Source of the DNA: an uncultured Clostridia bacterium
GTDB taxonomy: Bacteria > Bacillota > Clostridia > Christensenellales > Aristaeellaceae
Direction of reading: 5' to 3'
DNA: 64,000 nt
NCBI GenBank assembly: GCA_947166385.1
Contig: CAMVEB010000021.1
Span: 1-64,000, forward strand
Shown here: one piece after another, positions 41,422-50,665 of the stretch
Layout of the letters: each line of letters begins with the position of its first letter
Numbering within the stretch: position 1 is the first letter of the stretch
Translations under genes and position numbers: made by a program
The notes under the pieces: generated by a model
Database searches by the model: none
What the model saw: the letters and a program-made list of their open reading frames with translations, nothing else
What the model was told of the DNA's origin: nothing

Positions 41422-42816
41422 ATGTTAAACTTTGACAAGACCACGAACCTGCTCATGCAGGCCAAATACCATTACTCCCTTCAGGACGTGGAAGAGCCGA
41501 ACCTCTACCGGGAAATCTACGATTATTCCCACGTGCCGAAAGTTGCCTTCAACATGCGCCACGTGCCGATGCAGATGCCGGATGAGATCTGGATGACCGA
41601 TACGACTTTCCGCGACGGGCAGCAGTCCGTCAGTCCCTTCACCCCGGAGCAGATCCTGCATATTTTCAGGCTCATGAGCCGCCTGGGCGGCCCGAACGGG
41701 ATGGTCCGCCAGAGCGAATTCTTCCTCTATACGGAAAATGACCAGAAAGCATTGCATCTCTGCCAGGATGCCGGTCTTCCCTTCCCGGAAATCACCACCT
41801 GGATCCGTGCCAATGAGAAGGATTTCGAGCTGGTCAAGCAGGCCGGCGTCACAGAAACAGGCATCCTCGTCTCCTGCAGCGATTACCACATTTTCAACAA
41901 AATGCACCTGACCCGGTCCCAGGCCATGGACAAATACCTGGGCATCGTCAAGGCTGCCCTCAGCCACGGGATCCGTCCCCGCTGCCATTTTGAGGACATC
42001 ACCCGCGCCGATTTTTACGGGTTTGTCGTTCCCTTCGCCACCGAGCTGATGAAGCTCTCCCGCGAAAGCGGCATCCCGATCAAGATCCGCGCCTGCGACA
42101 CCATGGGATACGGTGTCAGCTATCCCGGCGCCGCCCTGCCCCGCAGCGTTCCCGGCATCATCTACGGCCTGCGACACTACGCGGAGGTTCCCTCCACCCA
42201 GCTGGAATGGCACGGCCATAACGATTTCTACAAGGTGGTTTCCAATGCCGCCACCGCCTGGCTTTACGGATGCTCCAGCATCAACTGCAGCCTCCTGGGC
42301 ATCGGTGAACGTACCGGCAACTGTCCGCTGGAGGCCATGGCCATCGAGTATGAATCTCTGCGCGGGGAAACCAACGGCATGGATCTGACGGCCATCACGG
42401 AGATCGCGGACTATATGGAGCGGGAAATCGGCATCGAAATCAGCCCCCGCCAGCCCTTTGTCGGCCGCCACTTCAATGTGACGCGCGCCGGCATTCACGC
42501 GGACGGCATGCTGAAGGACGAGGAGATCTACAACATCTTCGATACCGCCGCCATCCTGAACCGTCCTGCCGCCGTCGCGGTGGACAGCCGCGGCGGAACC
42601 GCTTCCATCGCCCACTGGATCAACAATTATTTCCGCCTGACCGGCGCCAATACGATCGATAAAAGCGATCCCCTGGTCATCGAAGTGCGCAGGAATGTCG
42701 ATGCGCTCTATGCCGAAGGCCGCAACACGGTCATGGGGGACGAGGAGCTGGAGGTCATGGTCCGCCGCGCGGATGTCGACCGCTATGAGCATCTCCTCTT
42801 CCACAAGAGCAAGTAA
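41422..42816 (+). CDS. HMGL-like enzyme: 2-isopropylmalate synthase homologue, possible Re-citrate synthase
   Basis: 464 residues. TIM-barrel aldolase-type acyltransferase with D-T-T-F-R-D-G-Q-Q (metal and catalytic Asp/Arg, residues 59-67), C-H-F-E-D-I-T-R, W-H-G-H-N-D (His-x-His metal pair, about 273-278) and G-I-G-E-R-T-G-N-C-P-L-E. It lacks the C-terminal LeuA regulatory domain of leucine-sensitive enzymes. Clostridial Re-citrate synthases belong to this branch and are usually annotated as isopropylmalate synthases. The sequence alone does not settle which. AAGGAG lies upstream of the ATG. Confidence 0.8.
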   Translation: MLNFDKTTNLLMQAKYHYSLQDVEEPNLYREIYDYSHVPKVAFNMRHVPMQMPDEIWMTDTTFRDGQQSVSPFTPEQILHIFRLMSRLGGPNGMVRQSEFFLYTENDQKALHLCQDAGLPFPEITTWIRANEKDFELVKQAGVTETGILVSCSDYHIFNKMHLTRSQAMDKYLGIVKAALSHGIRPRCHFEDITRADFYGFVVPFATELMKLSRESGIPIKIRACDTMGYGVSYPGAALPRSVPGIIYGLRHYAEVPSTQLEWHGHNDFYKVVSNAATAWLYGCSSINCSLLGIGERTGNCPLEAMAIEYESLRGETNGMDLTAITEIADYMEREIGIEISPRQPFVGRHFNVTRAGIHADGMLKDEEIYNIFDTAAILNRPAAVAVDSRGGTASIAHWINNYFRLTGANTIDKSDPLVIEVRRNVDALYAEGRNTVMGDEELEVMVRRADVDRYEHLLFHKSK

Positions 42817-42822
42817 AAAAGA

Positions 42823-42855
42823 AAAGCCTTGGGATCTTCTCAAGGCTTTCTTTCT
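42823..42855 (+). terminator. Terminator after the HMGL-like gene
   Basis: Stem AAAGCCTTG / CAAGGCTTT with a 9-nt loop, followed by TTT-rich bases. It is also directly downstream of the convergent tRNA gene. Confidence 0.75.
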
Positions 42856-42856
42856 G

Positions 42857-42939
<83 letters not shown>

Positions 42940-42948
42940 ATCGGTCGG

Positions 42949-42977
42949 ATTATATCATAATCCGTTTTCCTTGACAA
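42949..42977 (-). promoter_or_regulatory. Promoter of tRNA-Leu
   Basis: Minus-strand TTGTCA (42972-42977) and TATAAT (42949-42954), 17-bp spacer, ending about 10 bp before the tRNA 5' end. Confidence 0.75.
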
Positions 42978-43069
42978 GGAATTCAGGAGCCCTTTGAAGA
43001 ATTTTGTCATGTGATTCCAAACACTGGGATTTTCTTTTTTGATTCTGTGGAAGGATGTGACCCGACGAG

Positions 43070-44137
43070 ATGAAAAAAATCGTCCTCACCGGCGGCGGGA
43101 CGCTGGGGCATGTGACCCCGCACCTGGCCCTGATCCCCCGTCTGCTGGAGGAAGGCTATGAAATCCACTACATCGGGACCGAGAACGGAATGGAAGCCCC
43201 GAAAATGCGGGCGGTTTCCGGAGTGACCTATCACGCGGTCAAAAGCGGCAAGCTGCGCCGTTATTTCTCCTGGCAGAATTTCACCGATCCGTTCCGGGTC
43301 ATTGCCGGCGCATTTCAGTCAGCCCGCCTGATGGGAAAAATCAAACCGGATGTGGTCTTCTCCAAAGGCGGTTTTGTCGCGGTTCCGGTCGTGTTTGGGG
43401 CCTGGCTGCACCGGATTCCGGTTCTCTGCCACGAAAGCGACCTGACGCCGGGCCTGGCCAATAAGCTGTGCAAGCCTTTTGCCCGCCGCTTCGCCACCAC
43501 CTTTCCGGAATGCTCGCAGGCCCTGGGCCCGAAGGCGGAAATGACCGGCACCCCGCTGCGACCGGAGCTGTTTTCCGGCAGCCGGGAGAAAGGGCTTGCT
43601 CTGCTCGGTTTTTCCGGGAAGAAACCGGTCCTGCTGATGATGGGCGGATCTTCCGGAGCTCAGAGCGTGAATGCCTGCCTGCGGAAAACGCTGTCCCGCC
43701 TGACGCCGCATTTTGACGTGGCGCATATCTGCGGGAAAGGTAATCTGGATCCCGCGCTGGATCAGACCGCCGGATACCGCCAGATCGAGTTTCTGGACGC
43801 GGAGCTCCCGGATGTGCTCGCCTGCACCGATCTGGTGCTCAGCCGGGCCGGCGCCAACGCGCTGTGCGAATTCCAGGCACTCGGCCGCCCGATGCTGCTG
43901 ATTCCCTACCCGAAAGGCGCCAGCCGGGGCGACCAGATCCTGAACGCCCAGAGCCTTGAAAAGCGCGGTCTGTGCCGTGTCCTGCTGCAGGAGAATATGA
44001 ATGAGGATTCGCTGCAGCAGGCGATTGAAAGCACCTGGGCGGACCGGGACGCCCTGATCCGGGCCCTTCGGGAGGCTCCGCCGGCGGATGGAACAGCCCG
44101 CGTGCTGGAAATGATTGAGGAAATACAGAAGGCCTGA
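43070..44137 (+). CDS. murG: MurG, lipid II GlcNAc transferase
   Basis: 355 residues. GT28 enzyme that adds GlcNAc to lipid I on the inner face of the membrane. N-terminal glycine loop G-G-G-T-L-G-H-V-T-P-H-L-A-L (about 8-21), S-K-G-G-F-V-A-V-P-V (about 98), H-E-S-D (about 125; MurG 'HEQN' position), M-G-G-S-S-G-A-Q-S (about 193) and S-R-A-G-A-N-A-L-C-E (about 260). The GGTLGH/HESD variants are frequent in clostridial MurG. No other mur genes are adjacent. The ribosome-binding site is weak. Confidence 0.88.
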   Translation: MKKIVLTGGGTLGHVTPHLALIPRLLEEGYEIHYIGTENGMEAPKMRAVSGVTYHAVKSGKLRRYFSWQNFTDPFRVIAGAFQSARLMGKIKPDVVFSKGGFVAVPVVFGAWLHRIPVLCHESDLTPGLANKLCKPFARRFATTFPECSQALGPKAEMTGTPLRPELFSGSREKGLALLGFSGKKPVLLMMGGSSGAQSVNACLRKTLSRLTPHFDVAHICGKGNLDPALDQTAGYRQIEFLDAELPDVLACTDLVLSRAGANALCEFQALGRPMLLIPYPKGASRGDQILNAQSLEKRGLCRVLLQENMNEDSLQQAIESTWADRDALIRALREAPPADGTARVLEMIEEIQKA

Positions 44138-44160
44138 CTTGTCTCAGGCCTTCCTCTTTT
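44129..44160 (+). terminator. Terminator of murG, overlapping its stop codon
   Basis: Perfect stem AAGGCCTGA / TCAGGCCTT with a 6-nt loop, then CCTCTTTTTT. The 5' arm includes the TGA stop. It lies between convergent murG and vanW-family genes. Confidence 0.8.
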
Positions 44161-45900
44161 TTATCTGGGATTGTATTCCACCGTTTCCTGATACGGCTTA
44201 TAGGTCGTCGTGAACAGGATCTCCCGCCTGGTTTCCCGGTTGCCCTGGTACCAGACCTTCCACGTCTGTACCTCATAGCCTTTCCGCCCGGTGATCGTTT
44301 TTTTGCTCTCTCCCGGGGCAAGATCCGGATTCAGCACATAATTGATGCCCTCCGGCTGGGAAAGCGTCCGGGTCACTTCGCTCTCCAGGTCGATTTTTAC
44401 CCCGGCGCCCAGTGTCATGCCATAGATATTCACCGTGACTTTCCGGTTGCTGTAGCCGGCAACGATGAAGATCGGCCACTCCGTATTGTTTCTGAATTTG
44501 AAGTCCAGCCCCGGCCAGTTCACTGTGGCGTCAAAGCCCTTCTCCACATAGTTGGACGGCCAGGCATGCGGGTTCCGCTCGATGATTTCGAGGTCCGCCC
44601 TGGCCACCGCGTTGAACAGGGTAGAGCTGGTCTGGCAGACGCCTCCGCCGACCTCATCCCGGCTCTGTCCGCCGGAAATGGCCGCCGCTTCCCTGTAGCC
44701 TTTCGCCGTTGTCCGCTCCCCGGTGGCTCCGTTGAAAGAGAAGATATCCCCCGGCAGAACGGTCACGCCGTTAATGGCCGCCGCACTCAGCTGAATATTG
44801 GTGTTCCGGTTTTTGTTGTTCGTCGTGCTGGTGGTATATTCCGAGATCAGGCCGAACCGGTTCATCAGCTCGGCTTTTGTCATTTCGGCCTCGATTTTTT
44901 CCGGAACCACCCGAACCGTTGACTGGGTGATCCCGTTGTCCAGCAGCTCCGTCAGGCGGGTGTAAAGATCCTCCGGATCCACCCTGGCCCCCGGCCGGTC
45001 GTCTGTAAAGGTAAAGGTTTTGGTCGCGAAACTGAAACTGGCCACCGTGCTGTTGACCGGATCCCGGTTCACATAGTTCACAATGCCGTCCGTCAGGCTG
45101 CGCAGCGTCTGATGGTCATAATCCTGCCTGGTGGTGAAGGTGACCGGATACGAGCGAAGGGAGGACGCCTGATCCACCCGCTCCTGGAAAGGGGTTTTCC
45201 CGCTGCCGCGGACGCTGTCCGAATCGCTTCTTCCGACAGCCCAGGCTTTTTCCACCATCTCCGCGGTATTCCTGGAGACAGGAACCCGCTGGTTGTTCAC
45301 ATGCCAGCTCTCGTTCCCGATGGACACCGTCAGGTCAAAGGCGGAATCCGTCACCTCGTTGACATTGTCCACCGCCCGGACGGCTTCCGCACGCGTCATC
45401 CCGCCCACATGGACATTGTCAATATAGATGCCGGAGTAGATCCTGTCGGTATACAGTTCTTCCCGGCAGAGGTTGACCGTGTTTTCCCGCTGGCTGTCCA
45501 GGGTAATAATGCTGCCGTTCATAAAGCCGATATTCGGCAGAAAACGGTAGCGGATTCCGGTCAGCTGGGGAACCATCAGCAAACCGAGCCCGGCAAGGAG
45601 TATCAGGCACACGACGATCACGGCCACCCATGCCCCGTTATGGTGCTTCGGCCAGTTATTCCCCGGGTCATATGTTTTCTCCGGTCTGTCGCTGAACCGG
45701 TCAAAATCATCAAAAAGCGTCGAAGGAGCGCCCAGCCCGTCATCCTCTTCATTCCTGACGAAGTAGCGGTGTTTCGTTTCGCCCTCGGGCATGGAAACAG
45801 GCTTTGTCCCGGAGCCTTTTCCCCGTTCTTCCGGAGGGATATACTCCGCGGGAATCTCCTCGCCGTCCCCCTCGTACAGTTCATATCTCACTTTGGCCAT
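44161..45900 (-). CDS. VanW-family membrane protein with G5-like end
   Basis: 579 residues. A cytoplasmic acidic N-terminus (1-90), one membrane helix (about 91-112), then an extracellular part. This holds a PG-binding-4-like region (about 155-330, N-V-H-V-G-G-M-T-R-A-E-A) and the VanW domain (about 370-500): F-S-F-N-G-A-T-G-E-R-T, G-G-G-V-C-Q-T-S-S-T-L-F-N-A and A-W-P-S-N-Y-V-E-K-G. The C-terminus resembles a G5 domain. VanW proteins are found in cell-wall contexts but have no proven activity. It is followed downstream by the murG terminator and preceded by a U32 gene 24 bp away. Confidence 0.85.
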   Translation of the reverse strand: MAKVRYELYEGDGEEIPAEYIPPEERGKGSGTKPVSMPEGETKHRYFVRNEEDDGLGAPSTLFDDFDRFSDRPEKTYDPGNNWPKHHNGAWVAVIVVCLILLAGLGLLMVPQLTGIRYRFLPNIGFMNGSIITLDSQRENTVNLCREELYTDRIYSGIYIDNVHVGGMTRAEAVRAVDNVNEVTDSAFDLTVSIGNESWHVNNQRVPVSRNTAEMVEKAWAVGRSDSDSVRGSGKTPFQERVDQASSLRSYPVTFTTRQDYDHQTLRSLTDGIVNYVNRDPVNSTVASFSFATKTFTFTDDRPGARVDPEDLYTRLTELLDNGITQSTVRVVPEKIEAEMTKAELMNRFGLISEYTTSTTNNKNRNTNIQLSAAAINGVTVLPGDIFSFNGATGERTTAKGYREAAAISGGQSRDEVGGGVCQTSSTLFNAVARADLEIIERNPHAWPSNYVEKGFDATVNWPGLDFKFRNNTEWPIFIVAGYSNRKVTVNIYGMTLGAGVKIDLESEVTRTLSQPEGINYVLNPDLAPGESKKTITGRKGYEVQTWKVWYQGNRETRREILFTTTYKPYQETVEYNPR

Positions 45901-45924
45901 GCTCGTCTGTCTTCCTCGTTTCCC

Positions 45925-47154
45925 CTATTTCCTGTGGTTTCTGACAGGTCCCCGCAGAAAGTCCCCGGCCTGCGCTTCCGGCAGGTCCATCAGGATGGTT
46001 TCCCCGGCGATGCCCAGCGTTTCCACCGTTTCCCCTGTTTTTTCCCGGAGGATCGGGGAAGCGGTGACCAGTCGGATGCCGTTTGGCGTCATCAGCTCCA
46101 GCGTCTCCCCGGCAAAAAAACGGTTCTTCAGCACGAGGCGGGTCTTTCCGGAGGCTTCATCCCTCCCGAGCACCCGGGCCGCGTACTCCCGTTCCTGATG
46201 AAAGCCCTCCGCCTCTCCCGGCGTTTCCGGATTCCCCAGCAGAAAGCCCGTATCGCTGTCCCGGTGGCTGGCGTTCCGCAGTTCGCGGAGCAGTTCCGGA
46301 AGCTCTTTTTCAAAGGCCTCCCTGTCCTCCGCCAGCAGGTTCAGCGCCCGACGGTAAGCGCCGGTGACCACAGCCACATAGTATTCGCTCTTCATCCGTC
46401 CTTCGATTTTCAGGCTGGACACGCCCGCCTCGTACAGATCCGCGAGGATCGGCATCAGGCACAGATCCCTGGCGGAAAACAGGTAGGTTCCCCGCTCATC
46501 CTCCGCCACGGGATAGTACTCCCCCGGCCGTTTTTCTTCCATCACCGCATACTGCCAGCGGCAGGGCTGGGCGCATTCTCCCCGGTTTCCGCTGCGCCCC
46601 GTCAGGTATGCCGACAGCAGGCATCTTCCGGAATAGGCCATGCAGCTGGCGCCGTGAACAAATGTTTCCAGCTGGATGCTGTCTCCCAGGGCCTGTCTCA
46701 TCCGGCGGATCCGCTCCAGGCTGACTTCCCGGGCCAGGATCACGCGCTCACACCCCATATCCCGGTACATCTCCGCCGCCGGGGTATTGACGGTACTGGT
46801 CTGGGTGCTCACATGAATCCTGAGTCCCGGCACTTCCCGGCGCAGCAGCACCATAGCTCCCGGATCGCTGACAATGGCCGCGTCCACGCCGGCCTTTTCC
46901 GCTTCCCGGGCGCTTTGCACATATGCTTCCAGTTCGTCGTCGAAAGGATAGACATTCATGGTTACATAGAACCGGGCGCCGGCTGTGTGCGCCCGACGGA
47001 CCGCTTCCCGCAGTTCAGGCAGGTCAAAATTCCCCGCGAATGCCCGCAGTCCGAACCGTTTCATTCCGCCGTAGACAGCATCCGCGCCGAAATGCAGCGC
47101 CGCGTCCAGCGCTTCCATGCTGCCCGCCGGGCACAGCAGTTCCGGTATTTTCAT
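45925..47154 (-). CDS. U32-family protein (TrhP/YegQ-like tRNA hydroxylation or peptidase family)
   Basis: 409 residues. The U32 signature is present: E-T-F-V-H-G-A-S-C-M-A-Y-S-G-R-C-L-L-S (about 162-180), followed by C-A-Q-P-C-R-W (about 192-198), giving four Cys for an Fe-S site. The N-terminal E-L-L-C-P-A-G-S-M-E-A-L is typical. Members are now linked to prephenate-dependent tRNA wobble uridine hydroxylation (TrhP) or ubiquinone hydroxylation; older annotation is collagenase-like peptidase. TrhP is the likely assignment. Its start overlaps the mltG stop by 4 bp. Confidence 0.85.
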   Translation of the reverse strand: MKIPELLCPAGSMEALDAALHFGADAVYGGMKRFGLRAFAGNFDLPELREAVRRAHTAGARFYVTMNVYPFDDELEAYVQSAREAEKAGVDAAIVSDPGAMVLLRREVPGLRIHVSTQTSTVNTPAAEMYRDMGCERVILAREVSLERIRRMRQALGDSIQLETFVHGASCMAYSGRCLLSAYLTGRSGNRGECAQPCRWQYAVMEEKRPGEYYPVAEDERGTYLFSARDLCLMPILADLYEAGVSSLKIEGRMKSEYYVAVVTGAYRRALNLLAEDREAFEKELPELLRELRNASHRDSDTGFLLGNPETPGEAEGFHQEREYAARVLGRDEASGKTRLVLKNRFFAGETLELMTPNGIRLVTASPILREKTGETVETLGIAGETILMDLPEAQAGDFLRGPVRNHRK

Positions 47155-48335
47155 TGCCCGATCCCCCTGGCCTGATCATACTTCTGCCACAAATCCCGGT
47201 AAGCGGCCACCGCGCGCTCGTGCTCCTCCCGCGTCCTGGAAAAATACAGTTCTCCGCTTTCCGGTTCCTTGGCGCAGAAAAACAGGTATTTCTCTGCAAC
47301 CATCAGCTGATCCGGATACAGGGCTGCCTGAATGGCTTTCCGGGAAGGATTGCAGATCGGTCCCAGCGGCAGCCCCTTGTTCAGATAGGTATTGTACGGG
47401 CTGTCGGTTTTCAGATCCTCCTGGGTCAGGACCATTCTCCTGATCCCGGTAACATAATGAACGGTCACGTCGCTTTCCAGCTTCATATCCGCTTTCAGCC
47501 GGTTGTGGAACACGGCGCTCACTTTGCTGAAATCCGCCTCTTTGGCTTCCTTCTCAATCATGCTGGCCAGCGTCAGCACCTGGTCCATCGTCATATCCAG
47601 CTCCTGCGCGCGCTCCAGATCGTCATCCGGGAAAACCGCTTCCGTCTGGCTCAGCAGTTTCCGGATGATCGCTTCCTCCGTCGCGTCGGTGTAGACTTCA
47701 TAGGTGTTCGGCGCCAGATAGCCTTCCAGCGCATACTTCCGTTTGCCGGCCCCTCCGCTTTTCAGCACGTCCTCCACATAGTAGTAATCCTTAAATTCCC
47801 TGCCGCTCCGGCACAGTTCGAGGAAATGATCCGCGTTTTCCAGCGTCCCGTTTTTCACCAGTTTTGCCGCGAACTCCTCGATCGTTTCCCCCGGGATCAG
47901 GGTAATATTCCTCACCAGCGGGTTTCCGTCGCCCGCCGTCAGCCGGTCCGCGATCTCCGCCATGGTCATGTTTTTCCTCAGGCTGTAGGTCCCGACCTGG
48001 ATTTTCTGGCCCATGCCGCCGAAATCGCAGTAATACTTGAAAATGGTCTTGCTGCGGATCAGATCCGCCGCCTCCAGGTTGGCCGATACCCGGTTCAGGC
48101 TCTGCCCGCTCGTAACCTCAAAGGCGTATTCCGTCTGATCCGCCGGATCCACCGGCGCGGCATATTCCCTGTACAGTTTATTCCATACCGTCGTACAGAT
48201 CCCGATCACCATCACCAGCACAGTCAGGCCGACCAGGATCGGACGGAGGACACGCCACAGGCCGCTGTCCCAGTGAATCTTCCCCGGTTGTTCCTCTTCC
48301 GGCATCCCAGGGACCTGTTTTTTCTGCTTATCCAA
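47151..48335 (-). CDS. mltG: Endolytic murein transglycosylase MltG
   Basis: 394 residues. A short cytoplasmic tail, one membrane helix (about 33-52) and an extracellular YceG domain. Late motifs are L-T-L-A-S-M-I-E-K-E-A (about 257, catalytic Glu), F-H-N-R-L, and S-P-Y-N-T-Y ... G-L-P-L-G-P-I-C-N-P-S (about 320-340). It cuts nascent glycan strands to set their length. Gene order YlbF - mltG - U32 with 3-4 bp gaps or overlaps shows one operon. Confidence 0.92.
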   Translation of the reverse strand: MDKQKKQVPGMPEEEQPGKIHWDSGLWRVLRPILVGLTVLVMVIGICTTVWNKLYREYAAPVDPADQTEYAFEVTSGQSLNRVSANLEAADLIRSKTIFKYYCDFGGMGQKIQVGTYSLRKNMTMAEIADRLTAGDGNPLVRNITLIPGETIEEFAAKLVKNGTLENADHFLELCRSGREFKDYYYVEDVLKSGGAGKRKYALEGYLAPNTYEVYTDATEEAIIRKLLSQTEAVFPDDDLERAQELDMTMDQVLTLASMIEKEAKEADFSKVSAVFHNRLKADMKLESDVTVHYVTGIRRMVLTQEDLKTDSPYNTYLNKGLPLGPICNPSRKAIQAALYPDQLMVAEKYLFFCAKEPESGELYFSRTREEHERAVAAYRDLWQKYDQARGIGQ

Positions 48336-48338
48336 TGT

Positions 48339-48689
48339 TTATCCCTCAAGCCCCGGAATGGACATTTCGACATCGGCGGCTTCCGTCACGATTTTAAAGA
48401 TATCCGCCAGCATCTGCTGCAGCCGGAGTTCCGAAAGCAGGAACGTGCTGACCTCCTGCTTGGAAAAAAGCAGGGTGGAGATACCGGAGAAGCGCTGCAT
48501 ATCCTCGCTGTCCGCCGCCTGGCCGCTGACCGCCGCCATCTGCAGGCTGACCTGCAGTTTCCGGTATTCCCGGATCAGGGCTGCCGTCGTTTCATCCGCC
48601 ATGACGGATTCCTTCAGTTCATGATAGGTCCTGTATTCCTCGCTGTCGCGGATATCCTGCGCCAGTTTGTACGTCGATGCGTAATCCAT
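48339..48689 (-). CDS. YlbF/YmcA-family protein
   Basis: 116 residues from the ATG at 48689 (GGGGGA 6-7 nt upstream); an ATG 21 bp earlier lacks a site. It is all-helical, with K-L-A-Q-D-I-R-D-S-E-E-Y-R-T-Y-H near the start and the L-I-R-E-Y-R-K-L-Q middle typical of the family. In Bacillus, YlbF and YmcA form with YaaT the Y-complex, which acts on RNase Y. A role in RNA decay would suit the neighbouring RNase J gene, but that link is inference. Confidence 0.8.
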   Translation of the reverse strand: MDYASTYKLAQDIRDSEEYRTYHELKESVMADETTAALIREYRKLQVSLQMAAVSGQAADSEDMQRFSGISTLLFSKQEVSTFLLSELRLQQMLADIFKIVTEAADVEMSIPGLEG

Positions 48690-48711
48690 CCGTGAATCCC
48701 CCTTTGACATA

Positions 48712-48749
48712 AAAACGGTCAGAAAGGTCGTTTTCTTCCCTTTCTGACC
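48712..48749 (-). terminator. Terminator of the RNase J gene
   Basis: Stem GGTCAGAAAGG / CCTTTCTGACC with an 11-nt loop; GTTTTT follows on the minus strand. Confidence 0.8.
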
Positions 48750-48787
48750 TGTATTATACCGGTTTTCAGTTCCTTTCGCAACGCCTG

Positions 48788-50467
48788 TCAGATATCCAGA
48801 ATGATCGGCAGGATCATGGGGTTGCGTTTGATCCGGTCGAAGATGAACTGATGGACATCATCCTTGATCTTGTTTTTCAGCTCCGGCCAGTTGTCGCCGC
48901 TCAGGCTGTTGTTCGCCAGGATCTCCCGGACCAGGGCCTGCGTCTCGTCAATGATGTCTTCATTTTCCTTAACATAGATGAATCCGCGGCTGACCACATC
49001 CGGCCCGCTGACCAGCTTCTCCTGATCCCGGTCAATCGCCATGACCAGGATCAGCAGGCCGTCCTGGCTCAGGTGCTTCCGGTCGCGCAGGACAACATTC
49101 CCCACATCGCCGACTCCCAGGCCATCCACCAGCACGCCGCCGACAGGCACCTGTTCTCCGAGCGCCAGGATATCCTCATTCATCTCAATGACCTGCCCGA
49201 GCTCCGGAATGACGATATTCTGACTCGGAACACCCATGGACTCCGCCAGAATGGCATGCTGCCACATCATCCGGTATTCACCGTGAACCGGGATGAAATA
49301 CTTCGGCCGGATCAGGGCATGCAGCAGCTTCAGCTCTTCCTGGCAGGCGTGACCGGATACATGAACCTCCGCCATCGCACTGTAAACCACCTGGGCCCCC
49401 AGCCGGTACAGCTGGTTAATCACGCGGGAAATGAATTTCTCATTGCCGGGAATGGGCGTCGCGGAGATGATGACCATATCACTCTGCCTGATCTGCAGCT
49501 TCCGGTGTTCCGCGTAGGCCATCCGTGTCAGGCCGGCCATCGGTTCCCCCTGGCTGCCGGTCGTCATCACCAGGATCTCATTATCGGGATACTGATCCAG
49601 GATATCCATGTCGATCAGATATTCCTCGGGGATCTGCAGTTCCCCGATGCTCATGGCTACCCGGCTGACATTCACCATGCTCCGGCCGATAAAGCATACC
49701 CGCCGGCCATACCGGATAGCGCTGTCGATGATCATCTGCATCCGATGGATATTGCTGGCGAACATGGCCACAATGACACGGCCGTCCGCCTGGGCAAACA
49801 TCTTCTCGAACGTCTCGCCCACCTTCAGCTCACTCATGGTATATCCCGAACGCTCGACGTTCGTCGATTCACAGAGAAGCGCCAGTACCCCCTGCTCCCC
49901 GTAATGGGCAAAGGTCTGCAGGTCGGTCACCTGCCCGTCAATCGGCGTATAGTCCACCTTGAAGTCGCCGCTGCAGATCACCGTGCCGGCAGGGCAGGTA
50001 ATGGCGATCGCGCAGGCGCCCGCGATTGAGTGGCTCACATGGATAAACTGACAGGAAAACTGGCCCAGCTGCACAGTATCCCTGGGCTGAACCACATGCA
50101 TCGGAATGCCGTCCACCCGGTACTCCTTCAGCTTCAGATCCACCAGGGCCAGCGTCAGTTTCGTCCCGTAAATATGCGCGGGACACTGTTTGAGAATATA
50201 AGGAGTCGCGCCGATATGATCCTCATGGCCGTGGGTAAACAGGAAACCCCGGATATGATCCTTCTTCGCCATCAGGTAGGAAACATCCGGAATAACCAGA
50301 TCCACTCCCAGCATATCTTCCTTCGGGAACACACTGCCGCAGTCGACAACGACGATATCATCCTCATACTCGAACACATACATGTTCTTTCCGATTTCAT
50401 CCACGCCGCCGAGCGACACGATCCGTAACCTGCTGACTTCCTTTTCGTTTGTTTTCTTAACGCTCAC
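48788..50467 (-). CDS. rnj: Ribonuclease J
   Basis: 559 residues from a GTG at 50467 (AAAGGCGG upstream). An ATG at 50509 would add 14 residues without a ribosome-binding site. Metallo-beta-lactamase core: T-H-G-H-E-D-H-I-G-A (about 75), G-D-F-K-V-D, then the beta-CASP segment (S-T-N-V-E-R-S-G-Y-T; G-S-Q-G-E-P; V-S-G-H-A) and the C-terminal dimer domain. It has 5'-exonuclease and endonuclease activity in mRNA decay. Length matches RNase J1/J2. Only one copy is seen in this window. Confidence 0.93.
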   Translation of the reverse strand: MSVKKTNEKEVSRLRIVSLGGVDEIGKNMYVFEYEDDIVVVDCGSVFPKEDMLGVDLVIPDVSYLMAKKDHIRGFLFTHGHEDHIGATPYILKQCPAHIYGTKLTLALVDLKLKEYRVDGIPMHVVQPRDTVQLGQFSCQFIHVSHSIAGACAIAITCPAGTVICSGDFKVDYTPIDGQVTDLQTFAHYGEQGVLALLCESTNVERSGYTMSELKVGETFEKMFAQADGRVIVAMFASNIHRMQMIIDSAIRYGRRVCFIGRSMVNVSRVAMSIGELQIPEEYLIDMDILDQYPDNEILVMTTGSQGEPMAGLTRMAYAEHRKLQIRQSDMVIISATPIPGNEKFISRVINQLYRLGAQVVYSAMAEVHVSGHACQEELKLLHALIRPKYFIPVHGEYRMMWQHAILAESMGVPSQNIVIPELGQVIEMNEDILALGEQVPVGGVLVDGLGVGDVGNVVLRDRKHLSQDGLLILVMAIDRDQEKLVSGPDVVSRGFIYVKENEDIIDETQALVREILANNSLSGDNWPELKNKIKDDVHQFIFDRIKRNPMILPIILDI

Positions 50468-50573
50468 TGGAACCGCCTTTCTGAATGTGCCGGAACACAC
50501 ATTTGACACAACGGGAAGGAGAACGGGCTGCCATGTCCCCTCCCTGATCGTTATTCAACTCCTACCTACTTAA

Positions 50574-50601
50574 ATTATAACACATTTATCTGTTTTGTCT
50601 A
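50574..50601 (-). promoter_or_regulatory. Promoter of the RNase J gene
   Basis: Minus-strand TAGACA (50596-50601) and TATAAT (50574-50579), 16-bp spacer. It leaves a ~105-nt 5' UTR. Confidence 0.55.
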
Positions 50602-50620
50602 CAGATTTTTCAGATTCCCG

Positions 50621-50651
50621 AAAAAAAAGGACGGTTTATCGCAAACCGTCC
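50621..50651 (-). terminator. Terminator of the GT2 gene
   Basis: Perfect stem GGACGGTTT / AAACCGTCC with a 5-nt loop and eight T on the minus strand. Confidence 0.88.
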
Positions 50652-50665
50652 GAATATCCTGATGA

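Noticed and set aside
42971-43069. TTGACA upstream of murG as a promoter
   Set aside because: No -10 box follows at a usable distance on the plus strand. The same bases serve as the -35 of the tRNA promoter on the minus strand.
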